Of a DNA stretch of 64,000 nt, positions 35,283 to 43,229 are shown one piece after another. Under the pieces are notes generated by a model. It was given only the letters and a program-made list of their open reading frames with translations, was not told the DNA's origin and did not search any database. Made by a program: the position numbers and the translations under genes. The DNA is from Chitinophagaceae bacterium (GTDB taxonomy: Bacteria > Bacteroidota > Bacteroidia > Chitinophagales > Chitinophagaceae), in assembly GCA_019638595.1 (NCBI GenBank), contig JAHBTJ010000001.1, positions 62,001-126,000 of the forward strand, given 5' to 3'. Position 1 is the first letter of the stretch. Each line of letters begins with the position of its first letter.

Positions 35283-35405
35283 GTTTAATTGGGTGCATTT
35301 AAAATTGTCGCCGGTTGGTGGGGAGGGGCAGCCAGCCGTGGGCGGTGTCTCCACCACCCACATGAAGCAAAGGAGTGCGACAATTTTAAATGCACCCGTT
35401 TAATT
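35283..35405. mobile_element. MITE-like non-autonomous element with 8-bp target duplication
   Basis: A 107-bp element (35291-35397) is bounded by perfect 21-bp terminal inverted repeats (35291-35311 and 35377-35397, outer ends GGGTGCATTT and AAATGCACCC). It is flanked by an identical 8-bp direct repeat, GTTTAATT, at 35283-35290 and 35398-35405. The interior is GC-rich, has partial internal complementarity (GGTGGGGAG against CTCCACCACC) and encodes nothing. Perfect ends and an intact target duplication point to a recent insertion by a transposase encoded elsewhere. The transposase family is not determined. Confidence 0.9.
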
Positions 35406-35580
35406 TGAGGGTTTAGAAAGAACTTTTCAATAAAAAGTGTTTGATATTAAGAAATCGTTCATCATTCAAACGCGTAGCTATTTTATCATTGAAAAATTAA
35501 TATTCCAGGTTAACAACCCGCCGGCAGGTGAGCGCTCTTTGCTCCCGGGCAATTCCATTTCCACCCTTGCTTCCTGCGGA
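35406..35580. other. AT-rich spacer
   Basis: Between the element and the msrA stop codon there are 175 bases of mainly AT-rich sequence. I see no gene or clear terminator. Confidence 0.5.
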
Positions 35581-36246
35581 TCAGTGCGCCTTTAGCTTGT
35601 TTTTAAACACCTTCTCAAATTTTTCAAGCTTGGGCTTAATTACAAAATAACAATAAGGCGCTTTTCCATTGAGCTTGTAATAATTCTGGTGATAATCTTC
35701 GGCGGCGTAAAAATTTTTAAAAGGCTCAATAGCGGTAACAATGGGATTGGTAAATGCGCCGCTTTTATCCAGCTCCGCTTTATACTTTTCCGCTTTTTCT
35801 TTTTGTTCTGCATTATGATAAAATATTACGCTCCTGTATTGGGGTCCTATATCATTACCCTGCCGGTTCAAAGTAGTGGGATCATGCGTTTGCCAGAAAA
35901 CTTCCAGCAATTCATCGTACGTAATAACCGAAGGATTAAAAACAACCTGTATCGCTTCCGCGTGACCGGTTGTTTTAGTACACACTTCTTCATACGTAGG
36001 ATTTTCCACATGCCCGCCGCTGTAACCGCTTATTACCTTAGAAACGCCCTTCAGTTGTTGAAACACCGCTTCCGTACACCAGAAACAGCCGTTGCCGAAA
36101 GTGGCGGTTTCCGATGAGCCGTTTGATGCTGTGCTGTGTATATCGTTTTCGTTGCTCATAGTATTTGCTTTGCCGTTATTTTTTTGGACACAGGCAAGCA
36201 ATATACCTGCCGGGATGATTCCCAGCAAAATAAACACATACCGCAT
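35581..36246 (-). CDS. msrA: peptide methionine sulfoxide reductase MsrA, lipoprotein form
   Basis: MsrA reduces methionine-S-sulfoxide in damaged proteins. From the ATG at 36246 the protein has 221 residues with a lipobox (ILLAC, Cys19), so it is exported and membrane-anchored. A low-complexity linker of about 30 residues follows, then the catalytic domain with GCFWC (Cys54 the nucleophile), VISGYSGGHVENPTYEEVCTK cut short in neither end, HDPTTLNRQGNDIGPQYRSV and EDYHQNYY. The frame is open from 36291, but a promoter box lies at 36289-36296, so the longer starts would overlap the promoter. No MsrB domain is fused. Confidence 0.94.
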   Translation of the reverse strand: MRYVFILLGIIPAGILLACVQKNNGKANTMSNENDIHSTASNGSSETATFGNGCFWCTEAVFQQLKGVSKVISGYSGGHVENPTYEEVCTKTTGHAEAIQVVFNPSVITYDELLEVFWQTHDPTTLNRQGNDIGPQYRSVIFYHNAEQKEKAEKYKAELDKSGAFTNPIVTAIEPFKNFYAAEDYHQNYYKLNGKAPYCYFVIKPKLEKFEKVFKNKLKAH

Positions 36247-36288
36247 GGTTGAATGTTTTCTTAGCCTGTGCATATCTTCAGTTCTGTG

Positions 36289-36320
36289 CAAAATTACTGA
36301 TAATAGTAAGTAATTGCGAA
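36289..36320 (-). promoter_or_regulatory. msrA promoter
   Basis: On the minus strand TAATTTTG (36296-36289) matches TAnnTTTG, with TTCG (36320-36317) 20 bases upstream as a near -33 match. The start would be near 36282, leaving a leader of about 36 bases before ATG 36246. Confidence 0.65.
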
Positions 36321-36342
36321 AGAAGCCAACCTGCGGAGGGCG

Positions 36343-37044
36343 TTAAACTTTGTTAAACCCTGCAAGCCGGTTCAATATAACAGCCAGCATGGCATTGGTA
36401 GTTGTAATAGCAGAAGAGCCATCCTTCAGCTCCTGTTCCCGCTGTACATAAAGCGCCGGCGCCAGCTCGTGCCGGCAGCTTTCGATCATTAAAGGCAAAG
36501 TATCTCCGGTTGATTCAAAGTGGAACTGCAGTCCCAGCACATTGTTCCCGTAGAGGAATGCCTGGTTTTTACAGGCCCGGCTTTCCGCCAGCAGCGTTGC
36601 TCCCCCGGGCAGGTCAAAAGTATCGCCATGCCAGTGCAATACCGTAAAGTCTCCTGGAAAATCCCCGAACAGGTAAGATGATCTTGCTGCTTCCGTTAGC
36701 TGAACAGGGAACCACCCGATCTCTTTTTGATCATTCGGGTATACCGCCGCACCCAGGGCGGAAGCGATCAACTGGCTGCCAAGGCAGATGCCGATAACGG
36801 TTTTGCCAGCGTGTATACATAGCCGTATAAACTTCTTTTCCGCCTCCAGCCAGGGATGTATTTCCGTGTCGTAAACTCCCATAGGGCCGCCCATTACAAC
36901 CAGCCAGTCAATTTGTGCTATATCCGGCAGGCTGTATTTTTCATAAAACCGGGTAAAAGATTGACTACACCGGTTTGCTTCGGCCCACTGCTGTATATAA
37001 CCCGGGCTTTCGAAAGGAACATGCTGAAAATAATGGATGCGCAT
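36343..37044 (-). CDS. class I glutamine amidotransferase-like protein
   Basis: The 233-residue stand-alone amidotransferase domain keeps the triad: Cys87 in GICLGSQLIA, His175 and Glu177 in GLQFHFEST. The oxyanion loop VVMGGPMGVYD and the motif HWHGDTFDLPGGATLLAES are typical of GMP-synthase-like proteins, which include gamma-glutamyl hydrolases and peptidases. The real substrate is not known. A longer frame opens at TTG 37089, but that codon is inside a promoter box; ATG 37044 starts at the conserved RIHYFQHVPFE. Confidence 0.88.
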   Translation of the reverse strand: MRIHYFQHVPFESPGYIQQWAEANRCSQSFTRFYEKYSLPDIAQIDWLVVMGGPMGVYDTEIHPWLEAEKKFIRLCIHAGKTVIGICLGSQLIASALGAAVYPNDQKEIGWFPVQLTEAARSSYLFGDFPGDFTVLHWHGDTFDLPGGATLLAESRACKNQAFLYGNNVLGLQFHFESTGDTLPLMIESCRHELAPALYVQREQELKDGSSAITTTNAMLAVILNRLAGFNKV

Positions 37045-37086
37045 ACAAAATTTGTTATAAGCAGGCACTTGCCCTGTTTGCGACAG

Positions 37087-37131
37087 CAAACCTAGTTAAA
37101 TCCGTATAAAACTCTTTTAACCTTACCTTTG
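37087..37131. promoter_or_regulatory. divergent promoter pair, amidotransferase gene / mutS2
   Basis: Two exact TAnnTTTG boxes face away from each other: TAGGTTTG on the minus strand (37094-37087) and TACCTTTG on the plus strand (37124-37131). Expected starts are near 37080 and 37138. Their -33 parts are weak. The two boxes rule out the TTG starts at 37089 and 37129. Confidence 0.7.
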
Positions 37132-37158
37132 CTGCGCTTAAAAAAGAGGCGGTGGTGT

Positions 37159-39285
37159 ATGAAACTTTTTCCTGAATCGGCTTTAATGCAACTGGAGTTC
37201 GATAAAGTAAAGGCTTTGCTCGGGGAGCATTGCCAGGCTTCGTATGCCAGGGAAAAAGCCGCTAACCTGCGCATTCATACCAGGCTCGATTATATAGAGC
37301 CGGAATTAAAGCAGGGCAACGAGTATAAGCAGTTGCTGCAAAACGGGCAGTATTTTCCCAACGACGCTGTTTTCAATCTGGCGCAGGAGTTGAAATTGCT
37401 TGGCATTCCGGGAGCGGTGTTAAATGGAGAGCAATTGCTGGAAATACGCAAGCTGGCAGAAAGCATACGCCATGTTTTTCATTGGTTTGATACCGACAGG
37501 AAGGCTGCCTATCCTGCATTGCTGCGTGTAATTGCACACAGCTATTACGAAAAAAATATTTCTCTTCTTATTAATGACGTGCTGGACGAATTGGGTGTGG
37601 TTAAAGACACTGCATCAAAAGAGCTTTCGCAAATAAGAACGAACCTTACAAGAAAACGTGCCGAGCTGCGGAGGGTATTTGACAAGGTGGTTGCCAAATG
37701 GAATAAAAGCGGCTATGTATCTGAAACAGAAGAAGCTTTTTTGAACGGGAGAAGGGTAGTGGCGGTACATGCCGAATATAAAAGGCAGGTAAAAGGGATT
37801 TTACTGGGCGAGAGCGATACCCGGAAAACCTCGTTTATTGAGCCCGATGAAACGATAGAGCTGAATAACGATGTTTTCGCGCTTGAACATGAAGAGAGCC
37901 GGGAGGTGTACCGTATCCTCAGGGAGCTCACCCAAAAGCTCGCGGTGCATGCGCCTTTGTTAAAAGATTACCATACTATTACCGGTGAGTACGATTTTAT
38001 ACGGGCTAAGGCAAAGCTGGCGATAGATATAGATGGCAGTTACCCGCTTGTGCACGACAAAGCGCACGTGCACCTGGTGCAGGCCCGTCATCCTTTACTA
38101 TACCTGTATAATAAAAAATCCGGTAAAGCAACAGTGCCTGTTTCTGTAACGCTCGATGACAGGAACCGGGTGCTTGTTATTTCCGGCCCCAATGCGGGCG
38201 GTAAAACCGTTACGTTAAAAACAATTGGCTTATTGCAGATGATGCTGCAGAGCGGGTTGCTCGTTTCGCTCAGCCCCGATTCGCAAATGGGTATATTCAG
38301 GCAGTTGATGATCCATATAGGCGATACGCAAAGCCTGGAATTTGAATTGAGCACCTATAGCTCCCATCTTAAGAACATGAAGTACTTTATTGAGAACGCC
38401 AATGGCCGTACTTTGTTCTTTATTGATGAATTGGGCAGTGGCAGCGATCCGCACCTGGGGGGCGCTTTTGCCGAAGTGATACTGGAAGAACTGGCGAGAA
38501 AGCATGCTTTCGGTATTGTTACCACGCACTATCTGAACCTGAAAGTAATGGCCAATAAAACACCGGGCATTGTTAACGGCGCTATGGCGTTCGACGAACA
38601 AACATTGCTTCCGCTGTATAAATTAATTACAGGTAAGCCCGGAAGTTCTTATACTTTTTCGATAGCTGAACGGATTGGTTTGGATAAACGCCTGGTGCAA
38701 AGAGCTAAAACTCTTGTGGATGAAGGTCATTTCAGGCTCGACAAGCTGTTGAACCGGGCTGAGCAGGACATTCGCAAACTGGAGGAAAAGGAAAAGGAAT
38801 TACACAAGCTGATGAAGGAAAACGAGCGGTTGAAAAAAGAAATGGAACAAATCATCCACAAAGAAAAGCACCGGCAGCAGGTAGAGTTGCTAAAGCACCA
38901 GAATAAGCAAAGCGAAGAAAGGCTGGCTTACCTGAAAGACATGGAGCGTAAGCTGAAGCAGATAGTATTTGACTGGCGCCGCATGGAAAGCCAGGAAGAT
39001 AAGACTGCATTGATGAAACAAATGCATGCCATGTTATTTAAGCAAAAAGAAAAACAGGTGAAGGAAAAGGTGAAGAAAAAATTTGATGCTAAATACATTG
39101 AAACGGGCGGCGAAATAAAGCCCGGTATAAAAGTAAGAATGGTACAGAACAACCAGGTGGGTGTTGTAAAGGAGTTGCGCGATAAAAAGGCGATTATTCA
39201 GCTAGGCGCCGTTCCCCTAACGGTTGATATCAAAAATTTGATCGCTGTGGAGGATAGAGTTCCTGAAAATGCCGAAAGGCATTAA
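37159..39285 (+). CDS. MutS2-family ATPase without a C-terminal Smr domain
   Basis: MutS2 proteins bind branched DNA or stalled ribosomes and are not classic mismatch-repair proteins. The 708 residues have the core and lever helices (about 1-320), the ATPase with Walker A GPNAGGKT (343-350), Walker B LFFIDELGSGSDP and the switch TTHYLNLK, then a long charged coiled coil (about 520-640) and a short beta domain (GIKVRMVQNNQVGVVKELRDKKAIIQLGAVPLTVDI). The Smr nuclease domain usual at the C-terminus is missing, and the frame ends normally. ATG 37159 was chosen because an upstream TTG lies in the promoter box. Confidence 0.9.
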   Translation: MKLFPESALMQLEFDKVKALLGEHCQASYAREKAANLRIHTRLDYIEPELKQGNEYKQLLQNGQYFPNDAVFNLAQELKLLGIPGAVLNGEQLLEIRKLAESIRHVFHWFDTDRKAAYPALLRVIAHSYYEKNISLLINDVLDELGVVKDTASKELSQIRTNLTRKRAELRRVFDKVVAKWNKSGYVSETEEAFLNGRRVVAVHAEYKRQVKGILLGESDTRKTSFIEPDETIELNNDVFALEHEESREVYRILRELTQKLAVHAPLLKDYHTITGEYDFIRAKAKLAIDIDGSYPLVHDKAHVHLVQARHPLLYLYNKKSGKATVPVSVTLDDRNRVLVISGPNAGGKTVTLKTIGLLQMMLQSGLLVSLSPDSQMGIFRQLMIHIGDTQSLEFELSTYSSHLKNMKYFIENANGRTLFFIDELGSGSDPHLGGAFAEVILEELARKHAFGIVTTHYLNLKVMANKTPGIVNGAMAFDEQTLLPLYKLITGKPGSSYTFSIAERIGLDKRLVQRAKTLVDEGHFRLDKLLNRAEQDIRKLEEKEKELHKLMKENERLKKEMEQIIHKEKHRQQVELLKHQNKQSEERLAYLKDMERKLKQIVFDWRRMESQEDKTALMKQMHAMLFKQKEKQVKEKVKKKFDAKYIETGGEIKPGIKVRMVQNNQVGVVKELRDKKAIIQLGAVPLTVDIKNLIAVEDRVPENAERH

Positions 39286-39321
39286 TAAAGAGTTATCTTT
39301 AAATTGTAATCAATTCTGATT

Positions 39322-41700
39322 ATGAAAAGATTCTGGCTGACCATTCTTTTTTTCGTCATAGCCCTTGTTATTATTGTGTTTGCTGTCAGAAAAAAAACCT
39401 CTGTCCGCACAGATTATACTGTACAGCAGGCTGTGCTGAACCTGTCAAAAAACGATGTGTCGTACGGCACTTTTTCTTTAAAAGGAAAATGGGAGTTTTA
39501 CTGGCAGCAATTACTGGCCCCCAACGATATTTCTTTATATACCCCGTCTTACATCAGTTTTCCATCCTTGTGGAACGATATAGAGCTGAACGGGAAGTCC
39601 CTTCCTTCCAAAGGATATGCTACGTATAAATTCAGGCTTATACTGCCTTCTCAACGCCCGGAAATGGCATTGGAGATACCGGATACCTATACCACTTACG
39701 CTTTGTATGTAAATAGTGAACTGCTGGCACGCAATGGCAGGCCGGCTACACAAAAAGAAGATGCGATTCCCTTCTGGAACACAAATGTAGTAACGCTTCC
39801 CGGCAATAAAGACACCCTGAACATAGTAATGCAGGTGGCTAATTTCTGGCATTCCAAAGGAGGGACTTACCGCGCTCCCATATTGGGGAACAGTAAAGAA
39901 TTAACGAGAATTGCTGACAGGAACTGGGCATGGGATGTTTTTGTAGGCGGCGGTTTTATAATGAGCGGACTACTTTTTTTTGGGTTATACCTGTTTGCCC
40001 GGCACGATAAATCAATACTCTGCTTTTCGCTATTCTGTATTATTTACAGCTATCGCCTGGTGGGCACGGAGCCCTATATACTTCATGGGCTGCTGCCACA
40101 GCTAAGCTGGTTTTTAACGATCAGGCTGGAATATATTTCACTGGCGCTGGGCATAGCCTTTTTTACTCAATATATCAGGTACCTTTATCCCGAAGAAAGC
40201 CGGGGCATTATTATTAAAATTTTATTCTGGATTTGCCTCTTATATACAGGAATTATTATAGTGGCGCCGGTGCAGCTATTTACCGCCATACTCCCGGTAT
40301 ACCTGGTAGCGATGTTTTTTTATATTGGGTATGCCTTTTATATATTTATGCAGGCTTCCCGGCATGGGCGCAGCGGATCTGAATATGCTTTTTTAAGTTC
40401 GGGAGTTGCGCTTATCCTGTTTCTGGTGATCAATCTTGGTTATTTTAGAGTTACAACTCCCCTGAAAGAAATAGTTTCAACAGGATATATACTTTTCCTT
40501 TTCCTGCAATCGCTTATCCTTTCCTTCAGGTTTTCATTTACACTGAAAAAAGCGGCTGAGGAAGCGCGGCAGGGATTGAAAGCCAAATCAGAATTCCTGT
40601 CTACCATTTCTCATGAATTACGTACTCCGTTGAACGCGATGATTGGTATGACACACCTGATGATGCACAACCAGCCAAGGGAAGACCAGAAGGAAAATCT
40701 CCGGTTGCTCCTGTTTTCTTCCAATAACCTGCTGTCTATAGTAAATGATATTCTTGATTTTAACAAGCTTGAAACGCAACAGATAGATTTTGAGGAAGCG
40801 GATATGAGCTTGAAGGAAATAGGTGAAAATATAATACGCGGGCATAAGAATGCCGCAGAGGAAAAAAACATTCTTCTCAAATGTGAAATAGACAATGATA
40901 TTCCGGATATTGTAAAAGGAGACCCCGCGCGGTTAACACAGGTGATCAGTAACCTGGTAAACAACGCCATTAAATTTACCAATAGGGGATATGTAACATT
41001 ATACATGTTTAACGAGGCAATGGATCCATTCGGCGTAACGGTTAAGATAGCTGTTGAAGATACCGGTATAGGCATCTCTCCAGAAAAACAGAAAATCATT
41101 TTTGAAGGATTTACCCAGGTTGACTCGTCCACTTCGCGTAGCTATGGAGGAGCCGGATTGGGACTCGCTATCTGCAAAAAGATCCTTGACCAGCAAAGTA
41201 TTTCCCTGCTGCTGCATAGCGAACCCGGAACAGGATCTACTTTCTGGTTTACACAAACTTTCCCGGTAGTTACCCTTAAAGCGGCTACTACCCCTTCTCA
41301 ATTTAATAAAAGTATTCTCCAGAGCGAGCCGCTCCATCGTTGCACGATCCTTTTGGCTGAAGACAACTCGCTGAATGTGCTTGTAGCGCAATCCATACTG
41401 CAGGATTTTGGAGCAAGAGTGGATATCGCTTCCAATGGCGAAGAAGCCATTAAAAAGTTCAGGCCGGACATTCACGACATTATCCTGATGGATTTGAATA
41501 TGCCGGTGATGGATGGTTTTGAAGCTACCAAACAATTGAGGCAAAACGGTGCGCTTGTTCCCGTTATTGCACTTACCGCTACTGCGCCGGAAGAAGTGTT
41601 TGAAAAAGCAAAGGCTGCCGGATTTAACGATATTGTTGTAAAACCTTTTAACCCCGATACTCTTTGCCGCACTATACTCCGGCATCTGGGTATGGTTTAA
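39322..41700 (+). CDS. hybrid histidine kinase with 7TMR-DISM-type sensor
   Basis: The 792 residues show a first membrane helix (about 4-22), an extracytoplasmic beta-domain (about 48-190, FSLKGKWEFYWQQLL) like DISMED2, a block of about seven membrane helices (about 205-402), HisKA with the phospho-acceptor His431 (STISHELRTPLNAMIG) and HATPase with N (NLVNNAIKFTNRG), G1 (VEDTGIGIS) and G2 (GGAGLGLAIC) boxes. A C-terminal receiver domain carries the acidic pair Glu680/Asp681, Asp724 (ILMDLNMPVMDG) and Lys774. No DNA-binding output is attached, so a partner carries the signal on. It follows mutS2 by 36 bases and may share its transcript; a functional link is not evident. Confidence 0.93.
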   Translation: MKRFWLTILFFVIALVIIVFAVRKKTSVRTDYTVQQAVLNLSKNDVSYGTFSLKGKWEFYWQQLLAPNDISLYTPSYISFPSLWNDIELNGKSLPSKGYATYKFRLILPSQRPEMALEIPDTYTTYALYVNSELLARNGRPATQKEDAIPFWNTNVVTLPGNKDTLNIVMQVANFWHSKGGTYRAPILGNSKELTRIADRNWAWDVFVGGGFIMSGLLFFGLYLFARHDKSILCFSLFCIIYSYRLVGTEPYILHGLLPQLSWFLTIRLEYISLALGIAFFTQYIRYLYPEESRGIIIKILFWICLLYTGIIIVAPVQLFTAILPVYLVAMFFYIGYAFYIFMQASRHGRSGSEYAFLSSGVALILFLVINLGYFRVTTPLKEIVSTGYILFLFLQSLILSFRFSFTLKKAAEEARQGLKAKSEFLSTISHELRTPLNAMIGMTHLMMHNQPREDQKENLRLLLFSSNNLLSIVNDILDFNKLETQQIDFEEADMSLKEIGENIIRGHKNAAEEKNILLKCEIDNDIPDIVKGDPARLTQVISNLVNNAIKFTNRGYVTLYMFNEAMDPFGVTVKIAVEDTGIGISPEKQKIIFEGFTQVDSSTSRSYGGAGLGLAICKKILDQQSISLLLHSEPGTGSTFWFTQTFPVVTLKAATTPSQFNKSILQSEPLHRCTILLAEDNSLNVLVAQSILQDFGARVDIASNGEEAIKKFRPDIHDIILMDLNMPVMDGFEATKQLRQNGALVPVIALTATAPEEVFEKAKAAGFNDIVVKPFNPDTLCRTILRHLGMV

Positions 41701-41709
41701 CGCGGCTGC

Positions 41710-41748
41710 AACAAGCCCCGGGATGGCGCTTGTTATCCTGCTTTTTTG
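41710..41748 (+). terminator. possible terminator after the hybrid kinase
   Basis: AACAAGC (41710-41716) pairs with GCTTGTT (41728-41734) around 11 bases, and TTTTTT follows 7 bases after the stem. The stem is short, so this is uncertain. Confidence 0.4.
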
Positions 41749-41866
41749 TTTGCCCGATGGCTTTCTCCCCCTTTATGCACAGAAAATTTTCCCGTGCGGC
41801 TTTTTCCAATAATTTTTTTTACCTGCTGGTACTTTTACTTTATTTTCTACTCCCTGTCGGTATAAC

Positions 41867-43045
41867 ATGAATAATGAACGCTTAAAATACCTGCTGGAGC
41901 AGTATACTGCAGACGCTTCTACGCCAGAGGAAACAAAGGAATTGTTTAAATGGATCAGAAATTTAAATGACGACACTCTTCTGAAAGAAAAGATAAGAGA
42001 GCTCTGGTCGGGCGATGAGCAGATGCCGGGGACCGGCTTAAGCAGCATCCATATAAAAAGTTTTGACCCTCCTTTAATTGGCAAGAGAAGGATTTGGCTG
42101 CGCGTGGTAGCCGCTATTGTTATTGTAACTCTTGGCGTAGGTAGTTATTTTTTGTTCAATCCACACAATGAACAGCCCGTTGCCGGCGCTGTAATATATC
42201 CTGTTAAAGCCGAACTGGCCCCGGGAGGAGATAAGGCGGTGCTCACGCTGGCAAACGGTCAACAAATTGTTCTGGACAGTACAGGAGAAGGTACATTAAC
42301 ACAACAGGGGAATACAAAAATTATCAAATTAGACCACGGACAGCTTACTTACAGCTCACCGGATGACAAACCGGGCAAAGTGCTGTACAATACCATTTCA
42401 ACTCCGCGTGGCGGTCAATACCAAATTGTATTGTCTGACGGCAGTAAGGTATGGCTGAATGCGGCATCATCATTGCACTTCCCCGTTTCCTTTACAGGAG
42501 AAAAAAGAGAAGTAACGCTGAGCGGTGAAGGATATTTTGAGGTTGTCCATAACGAAAACCAACCGTTTGTTGTTTTGGTAAAGGGGATAGAAGTGCAGGT
42601 TCTTGGAACACATTTTAATGTAAATGCATACAACGATGAGGGAGCTATAAAAACCACTTTACTGGAAGGGTTAGTGAGGATAAATAACGGTAAATCCGGC
42701 AAAGTGATCAACCCGGGACAGCAGGCCCAAATAAAGATCCATGATAATTCTTTAAACCCGGAGATCATCGTTCAAACAGTGGATGTGGATGCGGTGACCG
42801 CATGGAAGAACGGGCGGTTCATTTTTAAAGGGGATGATATTCAAGCGGTGATGCGCCAGTTGGCAAGATGGTACGATGCAGATGTTAGCTATGAAGAAAA
42901 TATAACCCGTGAACAGTTTGTGGGTGTGATCAACCGTTCCCGCTATGATAGTATATCTGATGTTTTGGAAATGCTGGAAAAGACGGGTACAGTAAGCTTT
43001 GCAGTACAGGGCAACTATATTAAAGTGATGCCGTACCAAAAATGA
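41867..43045 (+). CDS. FecR-family anti-sigma factor (PUL 3), no sigma gene beside it
   Basis: The 392 residues have the usual plan: an N-terminal cytoplasmic part (YLLEQYTADASTPEETKELFKWI), one membrane helix (about 78-98), a FecR domain (TPRGGQYQIVLSDGSKVWLNAASSLHFP, GEGYFEVVHNENQPF, VLGTHFNVNAYNDEGAIKTTLLEG) and a C-terminal STN-like domain (FKGDDIQAVMRQLARWYDADVSY). Normally an ECF sigma gene lies just upstream; here the preceding gene is a hybrid kinase. The closest unpaired sigma is at 50722, beyond the far end of this PUL, and may be its partner. Confidence 0.94.
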   Translation: MNNERLKYLLEQYTADASTPEETKELFKWIRNLNDDTLLKEKIRELWSGDEQMPGTGLSSIHIKSFDPPLIGKRRIWLRVVAAIVIVTLGVGSYFLFNPHNEQPVAGAVIYPVKAELAPGGDKAVLTLANGQQIVLDSTGEGTLTQQGNTKIIKLDHGQLTYSSPDDKPGKVLYNTISTPRGGQYQIVLSDGSKVWLNAASSLHFPVSFTGEKREVTLSGEGYFEVVHNENQPFVVLVKGIEVQVLGTHFNVNAYNDEGAIKTTLLEGLVRINNGKSGKVINPGQQAQIKIHDNSLNPEIIVQTVDVDAVTAWKNGRFIFKGDDIQAVMRQLARWYDADVSYEENITREQFVGVINRSRYDSISDVLEMLEKTGTVSFAVQGNYIKVMPYQK

Positions 43046-43229
43046 TTTACAAAGCATGCAAGCAATAGTACTGCAACAAACAGAAAGAACAGGATGATTA
43101 CCCGAAAAAGCCATCCCGACTGCAATCGGGACGGCAGGATTTTCAGGCAATCTGATTTAAATAAAACAAACCATCACGTTCATTTATTCAAAACCTGTCT
43201 GCCGACAGGCAGGCCCAAAACACAAAACT
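43046..43229 (+). repeat. two hairpins in the fecR-susC spacer
   Basis: The 184-base spacer holds TCCCGA/TCGGGA (43114-43119 and 43126-43131, loop CTGCAA) and CCTGTC/GACAGG (43194-43199 and 43204-43209, loop TGCC). Both lie in GC-rich islands within AT-rich sequence and look like short REP-type repeats rather than terminators, since no T-run follows. They may affect mRNA processing between fecR and susC. Confidence 0.5.

Noticed and set aside
41664-41870. Possible remnant of a sigma gene before fecR, because of a hydrophobic tail
   Set aside because: Apart from a hydrophobic stretch, no sigma region 2 or 4 motif can be found, and it overlaps the kinase gene.
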